Below are positions 39,575 through 50,939 of a stretch of DNA of 64,000 nt, piece by piece (within the stretch, counting starts at the first letter, position 1; each line of letters starts with the position of its first letter). The notes beneath the pieces are model-generated. The model did no database searches, was not told where the DNA came from, and saw nothing but the letters and a program-made list of their open reading frames with translations. This DNA comes from Odiellus spinosus (taxonomy: Eukaryota > Arthropoda > Arachnida > Opiliones > Phalangiidae), in assembly GCA_963920705.1 (NCBI GenBank), contig OY987225.1, positions 7,080,175-7,144,174 on the forward strand, in the 5' to 3' direction. The position numbers and the translations under genes were made by a program.

Positions 39575-41488
39575 CTTCTTCTTCGTATTTGCACCTAAGT
39601 AGTGAGGGACCACTTTATGGCGCCGACAGGAGATGTAGCGCGGTTGAGAAGGAGTGCCGAGAGGTTTTGAGGATCAAGTCATTGGGGAGAGAGTTCCAGT
39701 GTGGGTTCACACGCTGGGCAAAATGGTGTTTGCGGAATGATGTATTGTAGGCTTTGTAGCGCGGGAGGAATATTTTCTGGGAGTGCCCTCGATTTGAGCT
39801 GCGATGGGCGGCGCATTGAATAAAGAAGTCGGCAGAGGGAATGGGGGAGCTGTTTTGCAGAATTGAGTGGGTTGTGATGAGGTCGGTATGTTGGTGGCGT
39901 AGGGAGATAGGGGCTATGTTCAGAAATTATCTTCGGTCGACTGCGGAGCGGTGTTTGAGGAGTGGGATGAGTTTTGTGAGGCGATTCACTGCCTTGTCGA
40001 GGAGGGTGATATCTTGTTTGAGGTGGGGTGTCCAAAATGGGGAGGCAAAGTCGAGGAGCGGTAGGATAAACGAATTGTAGACGGTTTTGATGAGCGTGGG
40101 AGTGATGCGCGTGAACGAGCGACGCGTTAGTCCGGTGAACATGTTTATTTTTTTCGAAACAGCCCGACAATGGTCCGAAAAAATAAGTTTATCATCGACG
40201 AGAACTCCGAGGTCCCGCACTACCGTTGTCGAGGGTAGAGGGAGGCCGCATGTTGAATACACGTGACGGGCGTTTTTTGAGCCGAGGTGGAGGACCTGGG
40301 ATTTGGCAGCGTTGAACGACAGACCGGAGTCTGCGGCCCAAGCTGCGCGGCGTCAAGGTCTAGTTGGAGGGAGGTTGTGTCTGCAGGGGAACGGATTATC
40401 TGGGAGAGCTTTGTGTCATCCGCGAAGAGACTCGGAAGGGCAGATTTGATGTGGCCGGGAAGGCAGTTTATGAAAATAGCGAACAGTAAAGGTGCAAGGA
40501 CGCTCCCTTGGGGGACACCGCTGGTGACATTACACGGGGGGGGAGGATACCCCAAGAAGGACCACCTGTTGGGTACGGCCAGATAGAAAGTTTACTATCC
40601 ATCTGAGGAGGGCACCCTGGATCCCGGCGTCATAGAGACGCGAGGTTAGCTTGTCGTGTGGAACTGTGTCGAAGGCCTTGCGGAGATCCAGGTAGATAAC
40701 ATCGACGCTGTGACCTGCATCAAGGCCTTTTGTCCAGTAGTTTGAGGCGGTGAGGAGATTTGTGGTGCAGGAGCGACGTGGTAGAAAGCCATGTTGGTAA
40801 GGGGAGAAAAATTTGAAGTTTCCAGGAAGTCGTAGATTTTCTTGTGAAGGAGGGATTCGATGGTTTTCACCACTTGACAGGTGAGGCTGATAGGGCGGTA
40901 GTTTTCAGCCATTTTTGGGTTGCCTTTTTTGGGAATAGGCGTGACATTTGCCTGGCGCCAGGCTGGTGGTATGTCGCCAGTGGTGATGCTGAGGTTGAAG
41001 ATATGGGCCAGAGGCCAGGCTAGTTCGTAAGCCAGGGTGCGGAGGAGGTTGGGATGGAGGCCATCTGGACCGGGGGCTTTGTTAGGTTTGAGACGTTGGA
41101 GTGCTTGGCGGACTTCAATACATCGAAACTGAATTGGTTCAGAGAGGGTAGCCTGTTGCTCTGCGGGAGCGGGTTTTGGCGGTGCGTGGGGGGGGGGGCA
41201 GCTTGGAATGTAGAGGCGAAGAATTCATTTAAAGCGTTGGCGATGTTGTGGTCGTCCGTAGTGAGGGTGCCAATTACAAGGAGGCTCGAAACTCCATGGT
41301 GGGATTTGCGCTTGCGGTTAATGAAGCCAAAGAAAGCTTTAGGGTTGGTACGCATGTTCTTTGTAATTTTTGCTTCATGACGAGCTCGGTCTTGGCGTAT
41401 AAGAGTGGTGAAAGCGTTACGGGCTGTCTTGTTGGCGTTATGGTAGGGGGTGCTTGCCGGGGTGGGGAGATGACGGTGGCGAAGATAC
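39575..41488 (-). mobile_element. CR1/jockey-like LINE, 3' part (continues at 58120)
   Basis: On the minus strand the RT part of a non-LTR retrotransposon ends in a short GAA-repeat tail (39575-39592). The last four bases at the other side, ATAC (41485-41488), are the duplicated target of gypsy D; the same LINE resumes after D at 58120. Broken reading frames show an old copy. Confidence 0.85.
39655..41488 (-). pseudogene. LINE reverse transcriptase, broken by frameshifts
   Basis: Read on the minus strand. 41020-41488: the linker after the endonuclease (FFGFINRKRKSHHGVSSL, ANALNEFFASTF). 40646-40912: RT motifs NYRPISLTCQVVKTIE, then a frameshift. 40220-40555: TSGVPQGSVLAPLLF and the catalytic FADDTKL. 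39927-40262: the C-terminal part (LGVLVDDKL, LLDFASPFWTPHL). 39679-39926: a short C-terminal end in another frame. GVPQGSVLxPLLF and FADDTK are typical of the CR1/L2/jockey group. At least three frameshifts make it a pseudogene. Confidence 0.87.
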
Positions 41489-43261
41489 TGTAGTGCTTAT
41501 TTTAGGGTCCTTTGGACTTTTATTCAGTGTTCCTTTAATTTCAATTCAGTGTTCCTTTAATTTCAAGATCCCATTTCCTTTATTGTACCAAGTTAAAAAT
41601 AGTTTAGTCGAAGGTCACTCTGAATTTTGAGTTACTTTTATTTTTTTTTAAGTCATAAAGTTAATTATAGGGTCAGGCATTGGAGCTATTTCGGAAAAGG
41701 GTAAAAATATATATTGAAGGCTATATCTGGGTTAGAAAACATTTTCCCAAATAAAATAAGTAACAAAAGGCAGGAAAGGATTTAAAGCCGTAACCCGCGC
41801 GCTGGTCGCACGGGACGGTAGATCCTGATGGCCTCCAATGGATCACATTTGACAGGTAGGGGATTTCTGGGAGTCGTGGCCACGACGCCTTTGATGTCCT
41901 TTACTTAAAATACCTTTCCTTTTAAAAATCATCTGAAGAAATAGCGAACGATTCATTGATAGTTTTATTACCCATAATTATATTCCCATTTTCAACTTAC
42001 TCCCAAAAACCGAAGTTTACCAAATGCCGCGAAGCTTAATTGTGAAAGCTTTGAAAATAATTTTATCTGTATTTTGTTATCTCGGAACTTCCTAAGAAAA
42101 GGGTTCCTTTACTTTTATGTATTGTATGAATAGAATTTTAGGATGTTGGTATCTGGCGATACCTGTGCAAAATAATTAAGTGATACAATCAATCACATAT
42201 TTTATGAGATCTGGCGATGCCTGGGTTTTTCATCTTGTAATGGGAAAATTGGTAAAGCGACCAGGAGAAAGTACAACCAAAAATGGAAGGAACAAACGCT
42301 GCGGATTGGTTGGACGAAAACACGTGATAAACGTCCAAGCCAATCAGGTCCAACAGGGTTACCTGACAGCCACATGGGTGACCCTTAAAAAGAGAAACTT
42401 TAATGAAAAGAAAGGATATACTTGACTGGGAGACTAAGAGTCAAGGTTCACGAGTTTCTTAAGAAGGCGGCGAAAGGAGTAGAGTCGCGGACTTAGATTA
42501 TTTCTAAAAACGATGGCGAAAGTCCAGGCGTAAGCGACCGCGTACGAGTAAAAAGACAGTCCGAAACTGCAACATGAGGAGCGCGGCTCGAATCGGAATT
42601 AAAACTGAAAGCGCGCTTCCGGTTCTCCTAAATTAAACGGCCGGTCTTCACGGTAACCGCAACGTATGCGTATCGACAATAACCAGGGTCGCCAGATCAG
42701 TGATAAGTTTTTGTAATTAAGGATGCATGTAAATATTATTTTGGGGGTTATGGGGTTCATTTAATTAGTGTATTTGTTTTATATTATCGAGTTATGTTTT
42801 TACCGCAGCTTCTTAAAAGCTGTATGATGATTTTGTGAAAAGAGTGAAAGGTTATGTTATGTTTTGTTTAACAGTTAAATATGAACATTAAGTTTATATT
42901 ATTAAATATGAGCATTGGTAAACTTCCGTCTATTTCCTACTAACCTAAGCTGATATCCCTTAGACTATATTTTAATTTAATTTCCACATGTTTCGCTCGC
43001 TATCTCCTAATAGTGAAAAAGGTACGCGAGGTGATACCCGGTTAAAGCTTAGCAAAGACTAAGGAGTTTGATGTGTCGTAACAGTAACTAAGACGAAAGG
43101 TTTTTATAAGATATAATTAGTTTTTAGGATTTCTCTTTCAAGTTTGAAACAAGGGCTCGCGCGGTTGAGCACCTTAAGGTTTATTTTAAAGGTTTAAGTT
43201 TTTAAAGATTGAGAAGGAAGAGAGTCCTAAAGCTAAAAGTCTAGTTAAAAACGCTGTTACA
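41489..43261 (+). repeat. LTR 1 of gypsy D
   Basis: 1773 bp, TGTAGTGCTTATTTTAGGG to AAAAACGCTGTTACA. A 23-bp direct repeat (CAGTGTTCCTTTAATTTCAA type) occurs near its start. It holds an 81-codon open frame (42180-42425) with no recognisable motif, present in all three LTRs; I do not call it a gene. One base after it, TGGGGGCCCCGTGCCGGG (43263 on) is the likely primer site; its first bases resemble the tRNA-Pro site of some retroviruses. Confidence 0.93.
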
Positions 43262-43510
43262 CTGGGGGCCCCGTGCCGGGATCTGTTATTAAAGGTTAAG
43301 TCTAAGGTGTAAGGTTTAGTGGTTTATAAAAGGTTTAAGATTTAAGTTTTTTTTACTGGTATGATATTTCAGAGAAGTACGTTCGCTTAATGTTTACAGG
43401 TTTTATTTGCTTTGAATTTTTTTTATATGATAATAATTAAATAAGTTTTTTTTTTTATTTTTGATAATTTGAGCTTACTTGCGATTTTATAGATTAATTA
43501 GTTTGAGTAT
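43262..43510 (+). other. 5' leader of gypsy D, unit 1
   Basis: Begins with the probable primer-binding site and is otherwise AT-rich, ending at the Gag ATG. The same sequence is at 50691-50939 in unit 2. Confidence 0.7.
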
Positions 43511-45193
43511 ATGAGTTCACTTTATTGTAGGTTTGATTCGGATTTGTCTGAAGCGCAAAAGCGATCTAGAAAGGAAAGATACGAACAAAGAGCAAAAATG
43601 CCGATCCTTCGTAGTAATCCCAATTCTCGTAGATCTTCTCCCACTAGAAGTCCAACTCCGACTCAAAATTTGATTAATATGGGTACGAATAGTCCCACTA
43701 ATTCCCGTAGCAATTCCCCCTCTCGAGGATCGGGTAGCGGTTTAAGTGGTTTAGCTAATATTAATCAAATTGCTAACGCAAATACTTCTAATGCACCCGC
43801 TAGTAATGCCAATTTAAGTATTACCCCAACAAATAATGTACCCGTTGTTAATGCTAACGCAAATAATGCGCCCGCCAGTAATATTAGTCCAGTCGTAATG
43901 CAAAATAATAACGCAGGTACTGGTCAAGTAGTTAGCATGGATTTATTTAATCAGCTTATGCAAAAAGTTAGTTCACTCGTTGATATGCAGGTTAGTCAGC
44001 AAGCCTTAATTCAGTCGTTGCTTACTCAACAAGCTTCGCAGGCTTTAGCACCGCAAATAACCCAAAATCAACCAGTTTTAGCTCCGTCAAATCCAGCTAG
44101 CATAGTTTTAGCGCCGCAAAACGTGGCGAATGCGCAGGTTTTAGGGCACCAAAATCTGACAAACCCGCAAGCGGGAAATTCAAATCTAGCTCCTACATCT
44201 GTTATGAGTTTAAATGGTCAGGGGAGTAAACAAAGTATTTCAGCCCCTGGGGGGACGCCTAGTCCGTCGTTTTCCGTAAGCGCGCCGTCTTCGGTCGGTA
44301 GCCAGGTTAACGTCGTGGCGGCATCCTTACCCTCGCTAACGCCAAGCCATTTCGTTACCCCTCCAGTTCTTCCCTTCACGACCCCCGTGGCGTCTCCCGT
44401 TTATCACGGAAATCACGCGGACGCGGGGCCGAAAGAGTTTTTACGGCGCGCGAGGCAGGTTATGATTACCTATGGGGTAGACGAAGTTACATTCGTACAA
44501 AGGTGGATTCCCGGAATGTTGATGGGACCCGCCTCTGATTGGTATTACAGTGAAGCCGACTTTACGTCCTGGGCAGATTTTCAAGGGAGACTGAAAGGCG
44601 CGTTTGAGCGCGAGGGAAATGATGATATAGTGTTAGATAAAATAACAGAAAAGGTACAAAAACAGGAGACTGTAGTCGAATACGCTACAGCATTACAAAA
44701 ATTATTTGGGCAGCTAAATGAGCCGCTCGACGCCAAACAGCAGTTAAAATACATGTACCGTAACCTTAGAAAGGATATCAAAGCCTATATTAAAATTAAG
44801 GTTATCAAAAATGTGCGTGAATTGATAGACGACGCCACAAACGTAGAACGGTGTATTGCGAAGCCCCGTAATTATAATGAAACTAGTGGGGCTAGTAATA
44901 GTAATAGTAGTACCGGTTTCGGTCAATCCAAGCCATTAAATCCACAGAGTAGTAGTTTTACTCCTACGTGCTTTAAATGTCAAAAGCGTGGTCATACGGC
45001 AGATGTTTGTCGAAGTAACGTACAATCAACCAGTGCTGGGGGAGGGGCATATTATAATCCCAATATGAAATGTTTCAAGTGTAATAAAATGGGCCACAAA
45101 GCCCCTTGGTGTAAGGAAGATGTTCCCAAATCGGGAAACGGGGAAGCGGACGACTTGAAAAGGGTCAAGGGTCAGTCCGCTCAGCAGCAATAA
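43511..45193 (+). CDS. gag: Gypsy D Gag, unit 1
   Basis: 560 codons from ATG 43511. Residues about 30-290 are low-complexity (Asn, Ser, Ala, Pro, Gln), unusually long for a gypsy Gag. The capsid-like region (about 300-450) has FLRRARQVMITYG, ASDWYYSEADF and VEYATALQKLF. Two CCHC knuckles follow: CFKCQKRGHTADVC (487-500) and CFKCNKMGHKAPWC (521-534). The stop is TAA 45191-45193. The frameshift site is at codons 542-543, so most ribosomes would make Gag and a fraction Gag-Pol. Confidence 0.92.
   Translation: MSSLYCRFDSDLSEAQKRSRKERYEQRAKMPILRSNPNSRRSSPTRSPTPTQNLINMGTNSPTNSRSNSPSRGSGSGLSGLANINQIANANTSNAPASNANLSITPTNNVPVVNANANNAPASNISPVVMQNNNAGTGQVVSMDLFNQLMQKVSSLVDMQVSQQALIQSLLTQQASQALAPQITQNQPVLAPSNPASIVLAPQNVANAQVLGHQNLTNPQAGNSNLAPTSVMSLNGQGSKQSISAPGGTPSPSFSVSAPSSVGSQVNVVAASLPSLTPSHFVTPPVLPFTTPVASPVYHGNHADAGPKEFLRRARQVMITYGVDEVTFVQRWIPGMLMGPASDWYYSEADFTSWADFQGRLKGAFEREGNDDIVLDKITEKVQKQETVVEYATALQKLFGQLNEPLDAKQQLKYMYRNLRKDIKAYIKIKVIKNVRELIDDATNVERCIAKPRNYNETSGASNSNSSTGFGQSKPLNPQSSSFTPTCFKCQKRGHTADVCRSNVQSTSAGGGAYYNPNMKCFKCNKMGHKAPWCKEDVPKSGNGEADDLKRVKGQSAQQQ
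45133..45181 (+). promoter_or_regulatory. -1 ribosomal frameshift signal, gypsy D unit 1
   Basis: G GGA AAC (45133-45139), in phase with Gag codons GGA AAC, is a canonical -1 slippery heptamer. Five bases later AGCGGAC (45145-45151) pairs perfectly with GTCCGCT (45175-45181); inside, CTTG (45154-45157) pairs with CAAG (45166-45169). The Pol frame is the -1 frame and is open from 45085, through the heptamer, past the Gag stop. All the elements of a working site are therefore present; activity is inferred. Confidence 0.88.
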
Positions 45194-45222
45194 AAGGGAA
45201 AAAGGCCGACCCGGAACTAAAA

Positions 45223-48200
45223 ATGCCAGAGGTAAAAGACCCGTTAGGTGGAGGTCAAGATTTTTTAAAAATATTTTTAGGGACAGTTCCGTGTCTGGCG
45301 TTAGTCGATCCTGGCTCGACTGATACAATAATTAACAGCGCTTTAAAACCCTTAATTGAAAATTGTGGCTATAAAACCACTAGTAAATATTCAGCTTTTG
45401 AACAACCCGATGGGTCATTAGTAGCTATAGAAGGTACGGTTGAATTACCATTTTGTTTACCGAGAAAGCAATTAGAATTTGAAGCTTCATATGCCGCCAA
45501 CATAGGTTACGAATGTATTTTGGGTCGAGATATTTTATATAAAACAGGAATGATAGTTGATTTTGGGAAGGGACATTTTTGTTGGCCAGAAAAAGTAGAT
45601 AAGTTAAGTTTTGAGAAAAGGCCCGATATTTCTAAAGTTTATTCTCTGTCCCAAGCATCGTTAGGTTTAAGTCGACCCAAAAACAACGTAGACTATGAAG
45701 GTATTCATGAAGCACTAATTAAAGCTCCTCTCGATCAAGAGGAAATGAAAAGTTTAGTAAATTTGGTATCGAAATTCGAACATGTTTTTTCAACCCTACC
45801 AGGGAGGACCACCCGCGTAGAACATTATTTAGACACCGGTGATAGCCTACCCATAGCTAGTGCCCCATATAGATTCGCACCGGCAAAAAGAGCCGAAGTA
45901 GATAAGCTAATTCAAGATATGCTCGACCAAGATGTCATTGAACCCTCGGAAGGTCCTTGGGCTTCACCCGTTATAATGGTTAAAAAGAAAGATGGGTCGT
46001 CGCGATTATGCGTCGATTACCGTAAAATTAATAACGTGACCCGTAAGGATGCTTATCCATTACCCCGAATCGACGACATCTTGGACAGTATTCATAGGCC
46101 GAATTATATAACTACGTTAGATTTGAGGAGCGGATATTGGCAAATCCCCATGCACGAAGCGCATAGAGATACCGCAGCGTTAATTACCCATAGAGGGCTA
46201 TTTAGACCGAAAGTTCTTATGTTCGGTTTGACAAATGCACCCAGTACGTTTCAAAGGTGTATTAACAACTTGTTTGGAGATTTGTCAAGCAGCGGAGTGT
46301 GCGCCTATTTAGACGATTTGATTATCGCCTCCGCTGACTTCAAATCCCACTTAAAAACCCTCGAGGAAGTTTTTAATAGACTAGCAAAAGCGGGGTTAAC
46401 TGCCAAAGCGTCGAAAACGCAATTTTGTCAAAAAGAATGTCGCATCTTAGGTCACATTGTTAATAATTTAGGAATTAAGGTAGACCCCGAGAAGACATTT
46501 ACAATGAGTAGTTACCCAACACCGCGCAATGTAAAACAATTAAGGCGATTTTTAGGGATGGCTAGCTATTACCGAAGGTTTATAGAGAATTTTTCTAAGA
46601 TAGCGAACCCCTTAAACGCCCTTTTACATAAAGACGCCAGTTTTAAATGGATGGAAGCGCAAGAAGTTGCCTTCAATAAATTAAAGGAATGTTTATCGTC
46701 AGCACCCCTACTCAGCTCGCCAGATTATTCCTATCCATTCGTCATCCATACGGATGCGTCGAACAATGGATTAGGGGCGGTTCTTTCTCAAGAAATTAAT
46801 AAGAAAAAGTACGTTGTTCAATTTGCCAGTTGCTCTTTGAGCGCGGCGGAGAAAAATTATTCAACGACTGAGCGGGAGTGTCTTGGAGTTTTATGGGCGA
46901 TTCAAAAATTCCGACCTTATATTGATGGGACTAAGTTTGAAATTTATACCGATCACAGCGCGATCAAATGGCTACATAGCGCTCCAGATCCAACGGGCAA
47001 ATTCGCCCGGTGGAATACTTTGCTGCAGGCCTTCGATTTTACTGTAAATCATATTCCCGGTAAAAATAACGTGGTCGCGGATGCGCTTTCGCGCCTATCC
47101 GAAAATGACCCCCCGGAAGCACGCGTTTCGGCCCTTCGAAAAACTGAGCCCACCATAGTTCGTTTCGATAGGGAGGAAATAGCCAAGGCCCAACGCAGCG
47201 ACGAAAAGTTAGGGGCACTTCTTTTATATTTAGAAGATAGTAGAATTCCTTCAGAGAAAGAAACGCGAGAGTGGGTTGAAAAGGTGGCTCCCTCTTGTGA
47301 TATTAGGGATACAGTTTTGTACAAAGATACGGAAAAGAGTGAAAACGGTTGGGATGGTTTCCGAATTTTGGTTCCGCCGTCTCTAAAGGCTAGAATTTTA
47401 CATGTCAATCACGACATCCCCTCCGCCGGTCATTTCGGAATTAAGAAAACCCTTCGGAGGATTAGAAACCAATATACTTGGTCAGGATTAACACTTGACG
47501 TCATTAATTATGTTAGGTCATGCGCTAGCTGCCAATCTCATAAAGTTCCCTCTTTAATGCCCGCTGGTTTAATGAAACCAAGCGAAGTGCAGGAACCATG
47601 GGAGGTTATATCGATAGACCTAAAAGGCCCTTTTCCACGTAGTAAAAGGGGTTTCAAATATATTTTAGTTGTTTCCGATTATCTGACGAAGTGGGTTGAG
47701 ATTTTCCCTTTACGAAACGCAACTACCAAACCAATCGTTAACCATCTGCTGGACGATGTATTCTCCCGTTTTGGATTACCATCGTGCGTGGTTAGCGATA
47801 ATGGTTCGCAGTTCGTTTCTAAGTTATTTAAGTCCGTATTTGAGAATTTAAAAGTTAAACAGCGATACACCTCGTTGTATTCCCCACAAAGTAATGGGTT
47901 AGTAGAAAGGTATAACCGTACAATCGGAACTCTCATCGCTACCTTTATCGAAGATAATGATCAACGCGATTGGGATCGTTATTTACAGCAGTTTGCTATG
48001 GCGCTACGGACGTCACCCCAAGAGTCGACGGGTGTAACCCCCGCGTCTCTAATGTTTGGCCGCGAGTTAAGAACGGCTACTAGTTTAATTAGTAATAAAA
48101 ATCCGGATGAGTATTTAGATCCCTCAGTAGAGAAAATCTACGCGTTAAGAGTAATTCCTAAGGTACAAAAAGCCCTGGAATTAGCTCGGGAAAAGATTAA

Positions 48201-48702
48201 GAAGGCACAAGGCCGACAGAAGGATTATTACGATAAGCACCACAGAGAATTCGAATTTAATGAAGGTCAACTCGTTTTACGACAAACCCATTTTCAATCA
48301 AGTGCTATCGATGATTTTAGCGCGAAACTAGCTAAAAAGTTTGACGGTCCTTACCGTATCGCGCAGAAGCTTTCGCCTCACACATATAGGATTGAGACCC
48401 TTACAGGAAAACCCCTCAAAGGTACCTATAAGGTTTCAAATTTAAAGCCCTATGTTGAGCGCAATGACGAATTAAACCTACTAGATGACGATCTAGATAC
48501 GGTTAGTGTTAGCGAGGAAAAATTAGTTCCCCAAGACGTCGTCAAGTTTTCAGGTCAAGTTTTAAGACCGAGAGATCCTAGTCAGGATAATAAGTTTTCG
48601 GGTCAAGTTTTAAGGCCAAGAGATCCTAGTCAGGATAATAAGTTTTCAGGTCGTGTTTTAAGACCGAGAGACCCAATTACGGGTAAAGTTGCGCGCAAAT
48701 GA
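45223..48702 (+). CDS. pol: Gypsy D Pol, unit 1: protease, RT, RNase H, integrase
   Basis: 1159 codons from an internal ATG; expression is probably by the -1 frameshift at 45139, as the frame is open upstream. The protease site reads DPG (29-31) where D-S/T-G is usual, with ILGRD at 99-103. RT has YLDD (362-365). RNase H starts at TDAS (510-513). The integrase zinc region has H730, H737, C767 and C770; the catalytic acids are D799, D859 and E895. A GPYRI module lies near 1070. The C-terminus holds three tandem copies of KFSGQVLRPRDPSQDN or a variant, an unusual ending. No lesion apart from the DPG triad. Confidence 0.93.
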   Translation: MPEVKDPLGGGQDFLKIFLGTVPCLALVDPGSTDTIINSALKPLIENCGYKTTSKYSAFEQPDGSLVAIEGTVELPFCLPRKQLEFEASYAANIGYECILGRDILYKTGMIVDFGKGHFCWPEKVDKLSFEKRPDISKVYSLSQASLGLSRPKNNVDYEGIHEALIKAPLDQEEMKSLVNLVSKFEHVFSTLPGRTTRVEHYLDTGDSLPIASAPYRFAPAKRAEVDKLIQDMLDQDVIEPSEGPWASPVIMVKKKDGSSRLCVDYRKINNVTRKDAYPLPRIDDILDSIHRPNYITTLDLRSGYWQIPMHEAHRDTAALITHRGLFRPKVLMFGLTNAPSTFQRCINNLFGDLSSSGVCAYLDDLIIASADFKSHLKTLEEVFNRLAKAGLTAKASKTQFCQKECRILGHIVNNLGIKVDPEKTFTMSSYPTPRNVKQLRRFLGMASYYRRFIENFSKIANPLNALLHKDASFKWMEAQEVAFNKLKECLSSAPLLSSPDYSYPFVIHTDASNNGLGAVLSQEINKKKYVVQFASCSLSAAEKNYSTTERECLGVLWAIQKFRPYIDGTKFEIYTDHSAIKWLHSAPDPTGKFARWNTLLQAFDFTVNHIPGKNNVVADALSRLSENDPPEARVSALRKTEPTIVRFDREEIAKAQRSDEKLGALLLYLEDSRIPSEKETREWVEKVAPSCDIRDTVLYKDTEKSENGWDGFRILVPPSLKARILHVNHDIPSAGHFGIKKTLRRIRNQYTWSGLTLDVINYVRSCASCQSHKVPSLMPAGLMKPSEVQEPWEVISIDLKGPFPRSKRGFKYILVVSDYLTKWVEIFPLRNATTKPIVNHLLDDVFSRFGLPSCVVSDNGSQFVSKLFKSVFENLKVKQRYTSLYSPQSNGLVERYNRTIGTLIATFIEDNDQRDWDRYLQQFAMALRTSPQESTGVTPASLMFGRELRTATSLISNKNPDEYLDPSVEKIYALRVIPKVQKALELAREKIKKAQGRQKDYYDKHHREFEFNEGQLVLRQTHFQSSAIDDFSAKLAKKFDGPYRIAQKLSPHTYRIETLTGKPLKGTYKVSNLKPYVERNDELNLLDDDLDTVSVSEEKLVPQDVVKFSGQVLRPRDPSQDNKFSGQVLRPRDPSQDNKFSGRVLRPRDPITGKVARK

Positions 48703-48917
48703 GCTCATATTATTTGTTTTTCTTTTGTTTATTTTCAATTAGAACACCCTGTGTGTAATTTTTTTAAGTTGGATAAGGTTCTAATCCTTGTTTGATATTG
48801 TTGAGGTGCACCTGTAAATATTAAATTTTCGTACGTACGTTTTCCTAGTTTGTTTTATTAACAGTATTTTTCTTAGCTATGGTCTCACGAGGCCGTGACA
48901 CGCTAAGTGGGGGAGAG
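48703..48917 (+). other. 3' untranslated segment and polypurine tract, gypsy D unit 1
   Basis: Short non-coding segment ending in AAGTGGGGGAGAG just before LTR 2, the expected polypurine tract. Repeated at 56132-56346. Confidence 0.8.
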
Positions 48918-50690
48918 TGTAGTGCTTATTTTAGGGTCCTTTGGACTTTTATTCAGTGTTCCTTTAATTTCAATTCAGTGTTCCTTTAATTTCAAGATCC
49001 CATTTCCTTTATTGTACCAAGTTAAAAATAGTTTAGTCGAAGGTCACTCTGAATTTTGAGTTACTTTTATTTTTTTTTAAGTCATAAAGTTAATTATAGG
49101 GTCAGGCATTGGAGCTATTTCGGAAAAGGGTAAAAATATATATTGAAGGCTATATCTGGGTTAGAAAACATTTTCCCAAATAAAATAAGTAACAAAAGGC
49201 AGGAAAGGATTTAAAGCCGTAACCCGCGCGCTGGTCGCACGGGACGGTAGATCCTGATGGCCTCCAATGGATCACATTTGACAGGTAGGGGATTTCTGGG
49301 AGTCGTGGCCACGACGCCTTTGATGTCCTTTACTTAAAATACCTTTCCTTTTAAAAATCATCTGAAGAAATAGCGAACGATTCATTGATAGTTTTATTAC
49401 CCATAATTATATTCCCATTTTCAACTTACTCCCAAAAACCGAAGTTTACCAAATGCCGCGAAGCTTAATTGTGAAAGCTTTGAAAATAATTTTATCTGTA
49501 TTTTGTTATCTCGGAACTTCCTAAGAAAAGGGTTCCTTTACTTTTATGTATTGTATGAATAGAATTTTAGGATGTTGGTATCTGGCGATACCTGTGCAAA
49601 ATAATTAAGTGATACAATCAATCACATATTTTATGAGATCTGGCGATGCCTGGGTTTTTCATCTTGTAATGGGAAAATTGGTAAAGCGACCAGGAGAAAG
49701 TACAACCAAAAATGGAAGGAACAAACGCTGCGGATTGGTTGGACGAAAACACGTGATAAACGTCCAAGCCAATCAGGTCCAACAGGGTTACCTGACAGCC
49801 ACATGGGTGACCCTTAAAAAGAGAAACTTTAATGAAAAGAAAGGATATACTTGACTGGGAGACTAAGAGTCAAGGTTCACGAGTTTCTTAAGAAGGCGGC
49901 GAAAGGAGTAGAGTCGCGGACTTAGATTATTTCTAAAAACGATGGCGAAAGTCCAGGCGTAAGCGACCGCGTACGAGTAAAAAGACAGTCCGAAACTGCA
50001 ACATGAGGAGCGCGGCTCGAATCGGAATTAAAACTGAAAGCGCGCTTCCGGTTCTCCTAAATTAAACGGCCGGTCTTCACGGTAACCGCAACGTATGCGT
50101 ATCGACAATAACCAGGGTCGCCAGATCAGTGATAAGTTTTTGTAATTAAGGATGCATGTAAATATTATTTTGGGGGTTATGGGGTTCATTTAATTAGTGT
50201 ATTTGTTTTATATTATCGAGTTATGTTTTTACCGCAGCTTCTTAAAAGCTGTATGATGATTTTGTGAAAAGAGTGAAAGGTTATGTTATGTTTTGTTTAA
50301 CAGTTAAATATGAACATTAAGTTTATATTATTAAATATGAGCATTGGTAAACTTCCGTCTATTTCCTACTAACCTAAGCTGATATCCCTTAGACTATATT
50401 TTAATTTAATTTCCACATGTTTCGCTCGCTATCTCCTAATAGTGAAAAAGGTACGCGAGGTGATACCCGGTTAAAGCTTAGCAAAGACTAAGGAGTTTGA
50501 TGTGTCGTAACAGTAACTAAGACGAAAGGTTTTTATAAGATATAATTAGTTTTTAGGATTTCTCTTTCAAGTTTGAAACAAGGGCTCGCGCGGTTGAGCA
50601 CCTTAAGGTTTATTTTAAAGGTTTAAGTTTTTAAAGATTGAGAAGGAAGAGAGTCCTAAAGCTAAAAGTCTAGTTAAAAACGCTGTTACA
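48918..50690 (+). repeat. LTR 2 of gypsy D (shared middle LTR)
   Basis: 1773 bp, same ends as LTR 1. It is both the 3' LTR of unit 1 and the 5' LTR of unit 2: it is preceded by the polypurine tract and followed by the primer site, with no target duplication beside it. Confidence 0.93.
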
Positions 50691-50939
50691 CTGGGGGCCC
50701 CGTGCCGGGATCTGTTATTAAAGGTTAAGTCTAAGGTGTAAGGTTTAGTGGTTTATAAAAGGTTTAAGATTTAAGTTTTTTTTACTGGTATGATATTTCA
50801 GAGAAGTACGTTCGCTTAATGTTTACAGGTTTTATTTGCTTTGAATTTTTTTTATATGATAATAATTAAATAAGTTTTTTTTTTTATTTTTGATAATTTG
50901 AGCTTACTTGCGATTTTATAGATTAATTAGTTTGAGTAT

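Noticed and set aside
42180..42425. 81-codon gene in the gypsy D LTR (also at 49609 and 57038)
   Set aside because: No motif; it lies in an LTR and repeats only because the LTR does.
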